From assembly GCF_050876985.1 (NCBI RefSeq), contig NZ_JBPAPP010000002.1: 64,000 nt of DNA, one strand, 5' to 3'. The notes beneath the pieces were generated by a model. The model saw only the letters and a list, made by a program, of their open reading frames with translations. It was not told the origin of the DNA and searched no databases. Numbering within the stretch: position 1 is the first letter of the stretch; each line of letters opens with the position of its first letter. This stretch comes from Halopseudomonas sp002296055. GTDB lineage: Bacteria; Pseudomonadota; Gammaproteobacteria; Pseudomonadales; Pseudomonadaceae. The position numbers and the translations under genes are program-made. This document shows positions 27,763-36,821 of the stretch, one piece after another.

Positions 27763-29463
27763 TTAAAACAGGTAATAACGCTGCGCCAGCGGCAGCTCAT
27801 CGGCCGGCTCGCAGAGCAGCTCAACGCCATCGGCCTTGACCACGTAGGTCTGCGGATCGACGCTGATGTCCGGCTGATAGTCATTCAGTTTCATATCGGC
27901 CTTGCTGATGTTACGGGTGTTGCGCACCGCTTCCAGCCGACGCTTGAGGCCTAGTTTCTCGGCAACACCGCCATCGATCGACGCCTGCGATACGAAAGTC
28001 ACACAGGTGGTGTCCATGCCGCGGCCGAAGGCACCGAACATCGGTCGGTAGTGCACCGGTTGCGGCGTTGGGATGGAGGCATTCGGGTCACCCATGGGGG
28101 CAGCCGCGATGGCGCCGCCCTTGAGGATCAGGCTCGGCTTGGTGCCGAAGAAAGCAGGCTTCCACAGCACCAGATCCGCCAGCTTGCCGACCTCAATCGA
28201 ACCCACTACGTGACCCACGCCCATGGTGATCGCCGGGTTGATGGTGTACTTGGCGATGTAGCGTTTGACCCGCGCGTTGTCGGACCAATCGTCGTCCCCT
28301 TCCAGCGGGCCGCGCTGCACTTTCATCTTGTGCGCGGTCTGCCAGGTACGGGTAATCACCTCACCGACGCGGCCCATAGCCTGCGAGTCGGAGGAGATCA
28401 TGCAGAAGGCACCCAGGTCATGCAGGATGTCTTCAGCAGCGATGGTTTCACGGCGAATGCGCGAGTCGGCGAAAGCAACATCTTCGGCGATGGCCGGATC
28501 AAGGTGGTGGCAGACCATCAGCATGTCGAGGTGCTCGTCGACGGTGTTGATGGTGTAGGGCCGCGTCGGGTTGGTCGAGGACGGCAGCACGTTGGACTCG
28601 CCGCAGGCCTTGATGATGTCCGGTGCGTGACCGCCACCAGCGCCTTCGGTGTGGTAGGTGTGAATCACCCGGCCGTTGATGGCCGCCAGAGTGTCTTCAA
28701 CGAAGCCGGATTCGTTCAGGGTGTCGGTGTGGATCGCGACCTGCACGTCAAAGGCATCAGCCACGCTCAGACAGCAGTCAATCGCTGCCGGGGTGGTGCC
28801 CCAGTCTTCGTGCAGTTTCATGCCCATGGCACCGGCCTGAATCTGCTCTTCCAGCGGGTCCGGCAGGCTGGCGTTACCCTTACCAAGAAAGCCCAGGTTC
28901 ATCGGAAAGCATTCGGCCGACTGCAGCATCTTGCCGATGTGCCAGGCACCGGGGGTACAGGTGGTCGCGTTGGTGCCCGTCGCCGGGCCGGTGCCGCCAC
29001 CGATCATGGTGGTGACACCCGACATCAGCGCCTCATCGATCTGCTGCGGGCAGATGAAGTGAATGTGCGCGTCGATACCGCCAGCGGTGAGGATCATGCC
29101 CTCACCGGCGATGACTTCGGTACTCGGGCCAACGATGATATCGATACCGGGCTGGATGTCCGGGTTACCGGCCTTGCCGATAGCCTGGATGTTGCCATCC
29201 TTGATCGCCACATCGGCCTTGATCACGCCCCACCAATCCACAATCAGGGCGTTGGTGATGACGGTATCCGGCGTCTCGGCGCGGGTGCGCTGGCTCTGGC
29301 CCATGCCATCACGGATGACCTTGCCACCACCGAACTTTACTTCTTCGCCGTAACGGGTCAGGTCCTTCTCGACGCTGATCCACAGCTCGGTATCACCGAG
29401 GCGGACGCGGTCGCCGGTGGTCGGGCCGTACATTTCCGCATAGGCCTGTCTGCTGATTTCCAT
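27763..29463 (-). CDS. ureC: Urease alpha subunit
   Basis: The 566-residue catalytic subunit, which hydrolyses urea to ammonia and carbamate in the cytoplasm. Nickel ligands are visible in DAHIHFICP near residue 134 and in the HTDTLNESGF and HTEGAGGGHAPD segments. The carbamylated lysine is in GMKLHEDWG near 217. The active-site flap MVCHHLDP and the catalytic Arg region are conserved. All catalytic residues appear present, so the enzyme should be active once loaded with nickel. The long plus-strand frame across it is an antisense artefact. Confidence 0.97.
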   Translation of the reverse strand: MEISRQAYAEMYGPTTGDRVRLGDTELWISVEKDLTRYGEEVKFGGGKVIRDGMGQSQRTRAETPDTVITNALIVDWWGVIKADVAIKDGNIQAIGKAGNPDIQPGIDIIVGPSTEVIAGEGMILTAGGIDAHIHFICPQQIDEALMSGVTTMIGGGTGPATGTNATTCTPGAWHIGKMLQSAECFPMNLGFLGKGNASLPDPLEEQIQAGAMGMKLHEDWGTTPAAIDCCLSVADAFDVQVAIHTDTLNESGFVEDTLAAINGRVIHTYHTEGAGGGHAPDIIKACGESNVLPSSTNPTRPYTINTVDEHLDMLMVCHHLDPAIAEDVAFADSRIRRETIAAEDILHDLGAFCMISSDSQAMGRVGEVITRTWQTAHKMKVQRGPLEGDDDWSDNARVKRYIAKYTINPAITMGVGHVVGSIEVGKLADLVLWKPAFFGTKPSLILKGGAIAAAPMGDPNASIPTPQPVHYRPMFGAFGRGMDTTCVTFVSQASIDGGVAEKLGLKRRLEAVRNTRNISKADMKLNDYQPDISVDPQTYVVKADGVELLCEPADELPLAQRYYLF

Positions 29464-29484
29464 TGTTCGCTTCTCCCAATCTGT

Positions 29485-29790
29485 TCAGAGACTGCCCATG
29501 ACGTCGCCACGGAAGCCATAGACCTTGCGCTCACCCGCCAGCGCCACCAGTTCTACCTCGCGGCTCTGGCCCGGCTCGAAGCGCACCGCGGTACCGGCAG
29601 CGATGTTGAGACGAAAGCCGCGAGCAGCGTCGCGATCAAACTGCAGCGCCGGGTTGGTCTCGGCAAAGTGATAGTGGGAGCCAACCTGCACCGGGCGATC
29701 ACCCGCGTTGGCAACGCTGATCACCAGCGTTTCGCGGCCTTCGTTCAGTTGCAGTACGCCGGGGCGGGTCTGCACTTCTCCTGGAATCAT
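29485..29790 (-). CDS. ureB: Urease beta subunit
   Basis: A 101-residue structural subunit of the (UreABC)3 urease. The sequence MIPGEVQTRPGVLQLNEGRETL and the central QVGSHYHFAETNPALQFDR are family signatures. Separate ureA and ureB genes, not a fusion as in Helicobacter, are the common bacterial arrangement. It is 21 bases before ureC and 10 after ureA. Confidence 0.96.
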   Translation of the reverse strand: MIPGEVQTRPGVLQLNEGRETLVISVANAGDRPVQVGSHYHFAETNPALQFDRDAARGFRLNIAAGTAVRFEPGQSREVELVALAGERKVYGFRGDVMGSL

Positions 29791-29800
29791 GTTGGGCTCC

Positions 29801-30103
29801 TCACGGAATCGGGTTGTGAACGGTGACCAGCTTGGTGCCGTCCGGGAAAGTGGCTTCGATCTGCACCTCGGCCAGCAGCTCCGGTACGCCTGGCATCACC
29901 TGCTCGCGGGTCAGCAGCGTGCGGCCGTAGCTCATCATGTCGGCCACACTGCGGCCGTCACGTGCGCCTTCCATGATCGCGGCGCTGATATAGGCCATCG
30001 ACTCGGGGTAGTTCAGCTTGACGCCACGGGCCAGCCGGCGCTCGGCCAGCAGCGCAGCGGTGAACAACAGCAGCTTGTCTTTCTCGCGGGGTGTCAGCTC
30101 CAT
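29801..30103 (-). CDS. ureA: Urease gamma subunit
   Basis: A 100-residue subunit beginning MELTPREKDKLLLFTAALLAERR, with KLNYPESMAYISAAIMEGARDGR and a C-terminal EATFPDGTKLVTVHNPI, all nearly invariant in UreA. It completes the three-subunit enzyme with UreB and UreC, and follows ureD by 15 bases. Confidence 0.96.
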   Translation of the reverse strand: MELTPREKDKLLLFTAALLAERRLARGVKLNYPESMAYISAAIMEGARDGRSVADMMSYGRTLLTREQVMPGVPELLAEVQIEATFPDGTKLVTVHNPIP

Positions 30104-30118
30104 GAAGAGGGCTCCGTC

Positions 30119-30976
30119 TCAAGTGTTCCAGATGCGTGGTGCACAGGGTTCACGGCCGTTGATCAACGGTCGCAGCTGCCGCCACAAACGAATAAAGGTG
30201 TTGCGTGCATGCTCGGCATGCACGCCCAGATAACGGCCAATCAGCAACCCGTTGCGCTGAGTCAGCGCCAGCTCGGGGCAATCGGTCAGGCTCTCGCGCA
30301 GGTCATCCATCTGCTGGCGGTCCAGCTGCACGGTCGCCAGCCAGGTACCACTGACGCCACAGCCGCCAAGGCCCCAGCGCGCTTCGAGCAACGGATCGCC
30401 GCCGACAAACTGGTTACGTTCGATGTAGATCGGGCGACCATCGCGCCAGACGTCGAGGCGCTGGTCTACCTGACCATAGCTGAAGCCCTCTCCGGCTGCC
30501 GGGCGCCCCAAGCAAAGCAGGTCCCAGGCAACGCAGCGGGCGTCTGCCGCCAGATCGATGCGCGTAATCATGCGGGCGTTACAGCCCTCAAAAGCGATGG
30601 TGTCCTGCGGGAGGTATTCCAGGCTGCTGCCTTGCGCCAGCGAAAAACGGTTGTGCTGCACCTGCAGCGTGCCGTTGTCGCGAGCGCGGTAAAACTTGCC
30701 GGAGGACGGCGTGGTCAGCACCGCGCAGGCATCCTGCTGCATGTCGGCCTGCAGACGCAGATTATCGCCACTGACCATGCCGCCGGGCGGATGCAGAATG
30801 TATAGATGCGGGCAATCCACCCCTTCCGGTGTGAATGGGCGCTGCACGCGCAGGGGGCCGCGGTGACTGGTGTGAGCGAGCTGGGTGCGCGCGCCAGAGC
30901 GAACAAAGCCAAGCCGCAGCCCTGCCTGCCAGTTTAACGCGCTATCGTGCTGCTCAAGGTGCCAGGCTTGTGTCAT
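30119..30976 (-). CDS. ureD: Urease accessory protein UreD
   Basis: A 285-residue scaffold that binds apo-urease and recruits UreF and UreG for nickel insertion. Recognisable segments are LRLGFVRSGARTQLAHTSHRGPLRVQ near the N-terminus, LHPPGGMVSGD, and EYLPQDTIAFEGC. The gene heads the operon ureD-ureA-ureB-ureC-ureE-ureF-ureG, all on one strand with short gaps. No urea transporter genes are next to it. A sigma-54-like promoter lies about 40 bases upstream. Confidence 0.94.
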   Translation of the reverse strand: MTQAWHLEQHDSALNWQAGLRLGFVRSGARTQLAHTSHRGPLRVQRPFTPEGVDCPHLYILHPPGGMVSGDNLRLQADMQQDACAVLTTPSSGKFYRARDNGTLQVQHNRFSLAQGSSLEYLPQDTIAFEGCNARMITRIDLAADARCVAWDLLCLGRPAAGEGFSYGQVDQRLDVWRDGRPIYIERNQFVGGDPLLEARWGLGGCGVSGTWLATVQLDRQQMDDLRESLTDCPELALTQRNGLLIGRYLGVHAEHARNTFIRLWRQLRPLINGREPCAPRIWNT

Positions 30977-31014
30977 GCGTCCTCAGTTTTGCTGCAAAAA
31001 ATCCCGGTATACAG

Positions 31015-31031
31015 AGCAAGTGCCATGCCAC
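31015..31031 (-). promoter_or_regulatory. Sigma-54 (RpoN) promoter of the urease operon
   Basis: On the minus strand the sequence reads TGGCAT-GGCAC-TTGCT. The invariant GG and GC dinucleotides are separated by exactly ten bases, as required for -24/-12 promoters (consensus TGGCAC-N5-TTGCA/T); only the sixth base departs. Initiation about a dozen bases further on would give a leader of roughly 30 bases before ureD. Upstream TGCACCA (31082-31088), GGTGCA (31055-31060) and GCGCACCA (31122-31129) resemble NtrC half-sites. This fits nitrogen-limitation control of urease. Confidence 0.6.
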
Positions 31032-31267
31032 ACAAGCGCTCCCTGATTCCGCGGGGTGCACAGGCCCGGCGCACAGCAAAATGCACCAACTTTGAACACT
31101 GACCACTTGGACAGCTTTTGAGCGCACCATAATCGCGCATAATTGGATACACTCACCAGCTTGTAACCTCACCCCAATCTGGTAGTGTCGACACGTCGGC
31201 GTTCTGCCGATGAATTCCCACTGTCTCTTTTATGCTCAACTCTGATCAAGGAGTAATGCCGTTCGCC

Positions 31268-31675
31268 ATGAACAAATCACCCGCCATCGTCATGACCCGC
31301 CTGGATGTCCAACGCCTTGAGAAGGTTATGGCAGACATACCAGCCCCTCTGGAGATGCTTGAAGCGCTGGAGGACGAAATGCTGCGCGCCCGGGTTGTCG
31401 GCCATCAGCAGATCGCCAGCGATGTAGTCACGATGAACTCCACGGTCCGTTTTGTCGACGAGGCCAGCGAGCGGGAGTTTGTGCTGACCTTGGTGTACCC
31501 TGAACAGTCTGGTCGCCCCGGCACCATATCAGTGCTTGCCCCGGTAGGCATGGCGCTAATCGGGCTCAAGGTTGGTCAACGCATAAACTGGCAGGGTCCG
31601 GCGGGTCGCCCGCTGCGCCTGCGCATTATAGATGTGGTCTACCAGCCGGAAGCCAACGGCGACTTTCACCTGTAA
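31268..31675 (+). CDS. rnk: Regulator of nucleoside diphosphate kinase Rnk
   Basis: A 135-residue GreA-like protein. An N-terminal helical pair (VMTRLDVQRLEKVMADI) and a C-terminal FKBP-like GreA domain (FVLTLVYPEQSG, ISVLAPVGMALIGLKVGQRINWQGP) match Rnk, which modulates nucleotide metabolism and binds RNA polymerase. The first ATG after the ribosome-binding site AAGGAG is only two bases away, so the ATG twelve bases further, which gives the usual length and MNKSPAIV start, is preferred. An 11-base-pair hairpin directly follows its stop. Confidence 0.87.
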   Translation: MNKSPAIVMTRLDVQRLEKVMADIPAPLEMLEALEDEMLRARVVGHQQIASDVVTMNSTVRFVDEASEREFVLTLVYPEQSGRPGTISVLAPVGMALIGLKVGQRINWQGPAGRPLRLRIIDVVYQPEANGDFHL

Positions 31676-31702
31676 CGCATCGCCCCATTGCGGGGCGATG
31701 CG
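31676..31702. terminator. Hairpin between convergent rnk and rmuC
   Basis: A perfect 11-base-pair stem (CGCATCGCCCC, complement GGGGCGATGCG) with a five-base loop begins at the base after the rnk stop and ends six bases before the rmuC stop. Its location between convergent genes is typical of a shared terminator, but neither side has a clear T run, so it may act by stabilising the RNA 3' end. Confidence 0.55.
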
Positions 31703-31707
31703 CCGAA

Positions 31708-33282
31708 TCAGGTCTCCTCTTCGCCGCGCTCGTGAGACAGTTCCAGCGCGGCACGCTCGGTCCACTCCTCCCCCAGTTCGGCCTTGACCGAGACGCCCAG
31801 ATCCTTGAATTCATTAACCTGCTTGACCAGGTTGGCGCGGCCGTCGACCAGTTGATCCCGCGCCTTGCGGTAGGCCTGCGACGCCTTCTCCAAACTGCCT
31901 TCGATGCCGTCCATGCTGGACAGAAAGGTGCGCAGCTTGTCGTGGATCTTGCCTGCACGCTCGGCCAGCTCGGCGGTATGGCGGTTTTGGTCTTCAAAGC
32001 GCCATAGCTGGCGCACAATATTCAGACTGGTGAGCAGCGTGGTCGGCGTGGCGACCAGCACATTTTGCTCGATTGCCTTCTGGAACAAGCCCTCATCAGC
32101 CTTCAACGCCTCGACAAAGGCTGACTCAATGGGGATAAACATGAACACCATTTCAGGTGCATTCAGCCCCGGCAGCTCAAAGTAGTTTCGGTCGGACAGT
32201 TCACGGATACGATCGCTGACCGACTGCACATGCTCGCTCAAAGCGATGCGCCGTTCGGCTTCATCCTCGCTGTTGATGTAGCGGGTGTAGGCATTGAGCG
32301 ACACCTTGGCGTCGATGATCAGGTGCTTGTCCTGCGGCAGGTAAACCAGCACGTCCGGGCGCTGACGCTTGCCCTCGGCGTTATTGATGCTGACCTCGCG
32401 CTGGAAGTCCTTGCCGGCGCGCAGGCCGGAACGCTCCAGCACGTTCTCCAAAATCAGCTCACCCCAGTTGCCCTGGGTTTTCTTCTGACCGCGCAGCGCG
32501 GTGCTCAGGTCGTGCGCTTCCTGGGTGATCTGGCGGTTCAGCTCTTTCAGGTGATTCAGCTCAGCCGACAGCGTGGCCTGTTGCTGGGTGTCCTTGTGGT
32601 GGATGTCCTCGACCTTGGCGCGGAACTGGTCAATCTGTTCGCGAAACGGCTTAAGCAGCGCGTTGAGCGATTCCTGACTGGTCTGCGAAAACGCCTGCCC
32701 CTTGGACTCGAATATCTTGCCTGCCAGCTGCTCAAACTCCATTTTCAGCTGATCGCGGCTGTCCTTGAGCAGTTGCTGCTGTTCAGCAAAGTGCTGCTGG
32801 CGTTGCTCCAGCGAGCTTTCCAGGGTGGAGTGACGCACCTTGAGTTCTTCATAGTCCTGCTGCACCGCATCCAGACGCCCCTGTAGCCGCTGACGCTCGC
32901 TGCGCAGCTCATCCAGTTGCCGCCCCTGCTCCGTCCCGAGCGTTTGCGCACGCTCGGCCTGCAACTGCCAATGCTGTTGCTGAGCCTGCTGCTCGCTGAG
33001 CCGAGATTGCAGGTTGTGCTGCTGCTCACGCAGCTCGGCCAGTGACTCCTGCAGATGCTCAATACGGGTCAACTGGGCAACACGCTCACTGCCCTGCTGG
33101 TGGAGCTCAAGCTGCGCTTGCTGCGCCGCCGTCTGCGCCTCACTCAGCTTCGCCTGCTCATCAGCCAGTTGCGCCTGTAGCGTGGTACTACGGCGCATCA
33201 ACAGCCAGGCCGTCAGGCCCCAGCCAGCCAGCAAGGCGAGTGAAATCATAGGCAACAACAGGGTCGGATCAAGCGCGGGCAT
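31708..33282 (-). CDS. rmuC: DNA recombination protein RmuC
   Basis: A 524-residue protein with an N-terminal membrane anchor (LLPMISLALLAGWGLTAWLL), a long glutamine-rich coiled coil (about 30-190) and the RmuC domain (about 210-470). Conserved features are GNWGELILENVLERSGL, the nuclease-like core RPDVLVYLPQDKHLIIDAKVSLNAY and EMVFMFIPIESAFVEAL. RmuC limits recombination between short inverted repeats and belongs to the PD-(D/E)XK nuclease superfamily; the D-x-K of IDAKVS fits this. It is upstream of nothing on its own strand within 300 bases and likely monocistronic. Confidence 0.93.
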   Translation of the reverse strand: MPALDPTLLLPMISLALLAGWGLTAWLLMRRSTTLQAQLADEQAKLSEAQTAAQQAQLELHQQGSERVAQLTRIEHLQESLAELREQQHNLQSRLSEQQAQQQHWQLQAERAQTLGTEQGRQLDELRSERQRLQGRLDAVQQDYEELKVRHSTLESSLEQRQQHFAEQQQLLKDSRDQLKMEFEQLAGKIFESKGQAFSQTSQESLNALLKPFREQIDQFRAKVEDIHHKDTQQQATLSAELNHLKELNRQITQEAHDLSTALRGQKKTQGNWGELILENVLERSGLRAGKDFQREVSINNAEGKRQRPDVLVYLPQDKHLIIDAKVSLNAYTRYINSEDEAERRIALSEHVQSVSDRIRELSDRNYFELPGLNAPEMVFMFIPIESAFVEALKADEGLFQKAIEQNVLVATPTTLLTSLNIVRQLWRFEDQNRHTAELAERAGKIHDKLRTFLSSMDGIEGSLEKASQAYRKARDQLVDGRANLVKQVNEFKDLGVSVKAELGEEWTERAALELSHERGEEET

Positions 33283-33338
33283 TCAGTTCTCCTTTAAACA
33301 ACGGCCATTATCCCTGTGCACGTGCTTGAATGTAACCG

Positions 33339-34811
33339 TCAGCGGCTGCGCAATGAGCCGAGCAAACCGCGCATAATCTGACGACCCAGCTGAGTGCCAA
33401 ATGCGCGCATGGCACTGCGACCGAACGCGCTGGCCATGCTGCCGATTTCGTCGGCCATACTTTTTTCTCGCGGAGCGCGACGACTGCCCTGCTTACGTGT
33501 CTGTGGTTTTTGCTCAGACAGCGAACGCTCTGCCTGCTGCTTGAGCAGTTCAAAGGCAGACTCTCGGTCTACCGGCTGATCGTAGACACCTTTCAACGGC
33601 GACGCAGCCATCAGTGCCTGGCGCTCTGACGCACTCAGCGGCCCCATCTGGCTGGCCGGCGGGCGAATCAGCACCTGCTGCACCACCGAGGGCGTGCCTT
33701 TGTCGTCGAGCACTGACACCAGCGCCTCACCGACCCCAAGGGCGGTGATCACAGCCTCGGTATCCAGCTCAGGATTGGCTCGAAAGGTTTGGGCAGCGGC
33801 ACGCACCGCTTTTTGATCACGCGGGGTGAAGGCGCGAAGCGCGTGCTGTACCCGGTTACCCAGCTGAGCCAACACGCTGTCGGGCAGGTCCAACGGATTC
33901 TGCGTGACAAAATACACGCCCACGCCCTTAGAGCGAATCAGCCGCACCACCTGCTCAATACGATCCAGCAGCGCCTTGGGGGTATCCTTGAACAGCAGAT
34001 GGGCTTCGTCGAAAAACAGTACAAAACGCGGTTTGTCGGCATCCCCCACCTCAGGCAACTGCTCGAACAACTCTGACAACAACCACAGCAGGATGCAGGC
34101 GTAGCCCAGCGGGCTATCACGGTATAGGCGCTCGGCATGCAAAATGTTGACTACCCCGCGGCCCTGCTCGTCCACTTGCAGAAAGTCATCCAGGCACACC
34201 GCTGGCTCGCCGAACAGCTGCTCACCGCCCTGCTGCTCCAGCCGCAATAGAGCGCGCTGGATGGCACCGACGCTGGCTGGTGAGATATTGCCGTAACGCG
34301 GTCCAAGGGCGCTGCGCTGCTCGTGCAGGTGGTTGAGCATGGCGCGCAGATCTTTCATGTCCAGCAGCAACCAGCCTTCGTCGTCCGCCACCCGAAAGAG
34401 AATGTCGATGATGCCGCTCTGGGTCTCGTTAAGCCCCAAGAGGCGGCTGAGCAACTGCGGCCCAAGTTCACTTATGGTCAAACGCAGCGGATGGCCATGC
34501 TCGCCGTACACATCCCAGAACACCGCTGGCGCCGCAGCGACCTGCAGGTCGCTGATGCCCACTCGGGCCGCGCGGGCACTGAGCTTGTCGCTGAGCACGC
34601 CAGCCTTGGCGATACCGGAAAAGTCCCCCTTGATATCGGGTACCAGCACCGGTACTCCCAGATCCGAGAATGCCTGCGCCAGCACTTGCAGGGTAATGGT
34701 TTTGCCCGTACCGGTAGCGCCGGCAATCAGCCCGTGACGGTTGGCCATACGCGGGGCTATGGCCACGCCACCTGCGGCGTTGGCACCGATAAAAAGTGCA
34801 GGGGTCGTCAT
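33339..34811 (-). CDS. yjgR: HerA-like ATPase of the YjgR (DUF853) family
   Basis: A 490-residue protein with Walker A GATGTGKT (Lys37) and a Walker B hhhhDEAH (RFVLFFDEAHLLF), plus the family motif VPVLVPDIKGDFSGIAK. C-terminal residues 400-490 are basic and low in complexity. DUF853 proteins are FtsK/HerA superfamily motor ATPases of unknown biological role, possibly acting on DNA. The gene is 56 bases upstream of rmuC on the same strand, so a shared transcript is possible. Confidence 0.88.
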   Translation of the reverse strand: MTTPALFIGANAAGGVAIAPRMANRHGLIAGATGTGKTITLQVLAQAFSDLGVPVLVPDIKGDFSGIAKAGVLSDKLSARAARVGISDLQVAAAPAVFWDVYGEHGHPLRLTISELGPQLLSRLLGLNETQSGIIDILFRVADDEGWLLLDMKDLRAMLNHLHEQRSALGPRYGNISPASVGAIQRALLRLEQQGGEQLFGEPAVCLDDFLQVDEQGRGVVNILHAERLYRDSPLGYACILLWLLSELFEQLPEVGDADKPRFVLFFDEAHLLFKDTPKALLDRIEQVVRLIRSKGVGVYFVTQNPLDLPDSVLAQLGNRVQHALRAFTPRDQKAVRAAAQTFRANPELDTEAVITALGVGEALVSVLDDKGTPSVVQQVLIRPPASQMGPLSASERQALMAASPLKGVYDQPVDRESAFELLKQQAERSLSEQKPQTRKQGSRRAPREKSMADEIGSMASAFGRSAMRAFGTQLGRQIMRGLLGSLRSR

Positions 34812-34892
34812 CAGCAGTTCTCCTTGCGACAGAAGCAGTTACTCCGCCCGCATTATGTACCACGAAGCCGCTTGCGCAAGCGTGCTAGGCAC

Positions 34893-34920
34893 TCCCCCGT
34901 GCTCCCCCATTAGGGGGGGA
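34893..34920 (+). promoter_or_regulatory. G/C-run operator-like element upstream of DUF1302 gene
   Basis: Two CCCCC runs (34894-34898 and 34904-34908) are followed, after the spacer ATTA, by GGGGGGG, giving the inverted repeat CCCCC-ATTA-GGGGG with an extra direct CCCCC. A near-copy is at 44286-44310 in the same orientation relative to the gene it precedes. MalT-class LuxR activators recognise G-rich boxes, and one is encoded nearby, so this is a candidate operator. It lies about 118 bases before the DUF1302 start codon, near where an upstream activator would bind. Confidence 0.5.
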
Positions 34921-35037
34921 TAAACCGCCCGGGCATCCGCATAGAGTCGATGGCAGCGGTGAAAGATGCACGGCAGGAGCCCGTCAGCACACCGCCAAGA
35001 TCCTCAATAACAACAAGCGCCCAGCGCGAGGACAGAC

Positions 35038-36804
35038 ATGACAAGCATAAAAACAAGAACGTTATTGCAAGGCAGCCTCAAACCCATGGTCGTCGCCATC
35101 GCGATGGCATCCGCCGTTCCCGCCCACGCCATTCGATTTGATATCGGTGATATTGAAGGGCAGTTCGACTCGCAGATATCAGTTGGCGCCAGCTGGAGTA
35201 CAGCCGCACCGGACAAGGACTTTATCAGCGGCCCGAATGGAGGCAATGCCAACGCCGGCAACACCGATGATCACCGCCTCAATTATGACCGCGGCGATGC
35301 CTTCTCGAAGATCATCAAAGGTATCCACGACCTGTCGCTGCAATACGGCAAAAGCGGCGTCTTTATCCGCGGCAAATACTGGTATGACTTCGAGGTCAAA
35401 GATGGCCATCAGAGTCTGTACGACATCAGCGATGAAAACCGCAAAACGGCCGCGCAGGGCTCTGGCATCCAACTGCTCGACGCCTTCTTCTATCACAACT
35501 ACTCGATTGGCGACATGCCAGGCTCTGTGCGGCTCGGCAAGCAAGTCGTGAGTTGGGGTGAAAGCACGTTTATCCAAAACGGCATCAACAGCATTAACCC
35601 TATCGACGTATCAGCTTTCCGTCGGCCCGGCGCCGAAATTAAAGAAGGTCTGATTCCAGTCAACATGATTTACCTCTCGCAAAGCCTGACCGACAACCTC
35701 GGTATGGAGGCTTTCTATCAGCTTGAGTGGGATCAGACCGTTATCGACAACTGCGGCACCTTCTTCTCGATCACTGATACCGTAGCTGACGGCTGTAACT
35801 ACGTTGCTGTCGGTCAGGCCAGCCAAAATGGTGAAGGCGGTCCCGTGTTCACCTACATTCCGCGAGGCGCTGACCGAGATGCTCGGGACGATGGCCAATT
35901 TGGCGTTTCCTTCCGCTACTACGCAGAACAGCTAAATCAGACCGAGTTCGGCGTATACGCTATGAACTTCCATAGCCGCCTGCCGACCTACAACACCCGT
36001 GCCCTGACCCTGACCGGGCCAGACTACGGCACCGACGTACCAGTTTCACAGACACCCGGGATCAACGCAGGCGCGTCCTACTTCATTGAGTATCCAGAGG
36101 ATATTCGCCTGTACGGCGTGAGCTTCCAAACCAACATTGGCGGCACGGCGCTGTCCGGTGAGGTTAGCTATCGGCCAAATCAGCCGGTGCAAATCAGCAC
36201 CAACGACCTGACCGCATCCGTTCTTGGGGTGCCGACACCGACCAGCGCCATGATCGACCCCGTCACTGGCGACCTGCAGGGCTATACACGTCTGCCAGTG
36301 ACGCAGGCCCAGGTCACCGCAGTGCACATTCTCGATAACGTGCTCGGCGCGCGCAGCATGACCCTGCTCGGCGAGGTGGGATACAACCATATCAGCGGCA
36401 TCAAGAGCGGTCTTGGCGAGCTGCGTTACGGCCGAGACTCTCTATACGGCAATGGCGAAATGGCCGGAGGAGTCTGCGAAGGTGGCACCAACCTGGTCGA
36501 CCCCTCGGAGTGTAACGACGACGGCTTCTTCACCAGCAGCTCTTGGGGCTACCGTGCTTTGGTCGCCATGGACTATGACGGCTTTGCCGGTATCGCGATG
36601 AAACCCAGTATCGCCTTCTCCCACGACGTAGATGGCTACGGCCCCAACTTCAATGAAGGCTCCATGGCCGCCAGCCTCGGCCTGACCGCCGTCTACAACA
36701 ACAAGTACAACGCCAACGTCAGCTACACCAACTTCTTTGGCGGCGACTACAACCCGAACACCGACCGCGACTTTGTCGCCGTCAGCTTCGGCGTCAACTT
36801 CTAA
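35038..36804 (+). CDS. DUF1302 family outer-membrane protein
   Basis: A 588-residue exported protein with a cleavable signal peptide (cleaved near VPAHA, about residue 31) and the DUF1302 start FDIGDIEGQFDSQISVGASW. Alternating polar and aromatic strands throughout and a terminal FVAVSFGVNF, ending in Phe, are the signs of an outer-membrane beta barrel. DUF1302 proteins are nearly always paired with DUF1329 proteins and are linked by context to uptake or handling of hydrophobic substrates and to PQQ dehydrogenases. The pore and substrate are unproven. It is followed 17 bases later by the DUF1329 gene. Confidence 0.85.
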   Translation: MTSIKTRTLLQGSLKPMVVAIAMASAVPAHAIRFDIGDIEGQFDSQISVGASWSTAAPDKDFISGPNGGNANAGNTDDHRLNYDRGDAFSKIIKGIHDLSLQYGKSGVFIRGKYWYDFEVKDGHQSLYDISDENRKTAAQGSGIQLLDAFFYHNYSIGDMPGSVRLGKQVVSWGESTFIQNGINSINPIDVSAFRRPGAEIKEGLIPVNMIYLSQSLTDNLGMEAFYQLEWDQTVIDNCGTFFSITDTVADGCNYVAVGQASQNGEGGPVFTYIPRGADRDARDDGQFGVSFRYYAEQLNQTEFGVYAMNFHSRLPTYNTRALTLTGPDYGTDVPVSQTPGINAGASYFIEYPEDIRLYGVSFQTNIGGTALSGEVSYRPNQPVQISTNDLTASVLGVPTPTSAMIDPVTGDLQGYTRLPVTQAQVTAVHILDNVLGARSMTLLGEVGYNHISGIKSGLGELRYGRDSLYGNGEMAGGVCEGGTNLVDPSECNDDGFFTSSSWGYRALVAMDYDGFAGIAMKPSIAFSHDVDGYGPNFNEGSMAASLGLTAVYNNKYNANVSYTNFFGGDYNPNTDRDFVAVSFGVNF

Positions 36805-36821
36805 TAACAACGGAGCAAGCG

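Noticed and set aside
28051..29826. 591-codon plus-strand open frame across ureC and ureB
   Set aside because: It is the antisense of well-conserved urease genes; long antisense frames are expected in GC-rich DNA and its composition is not protein-like.
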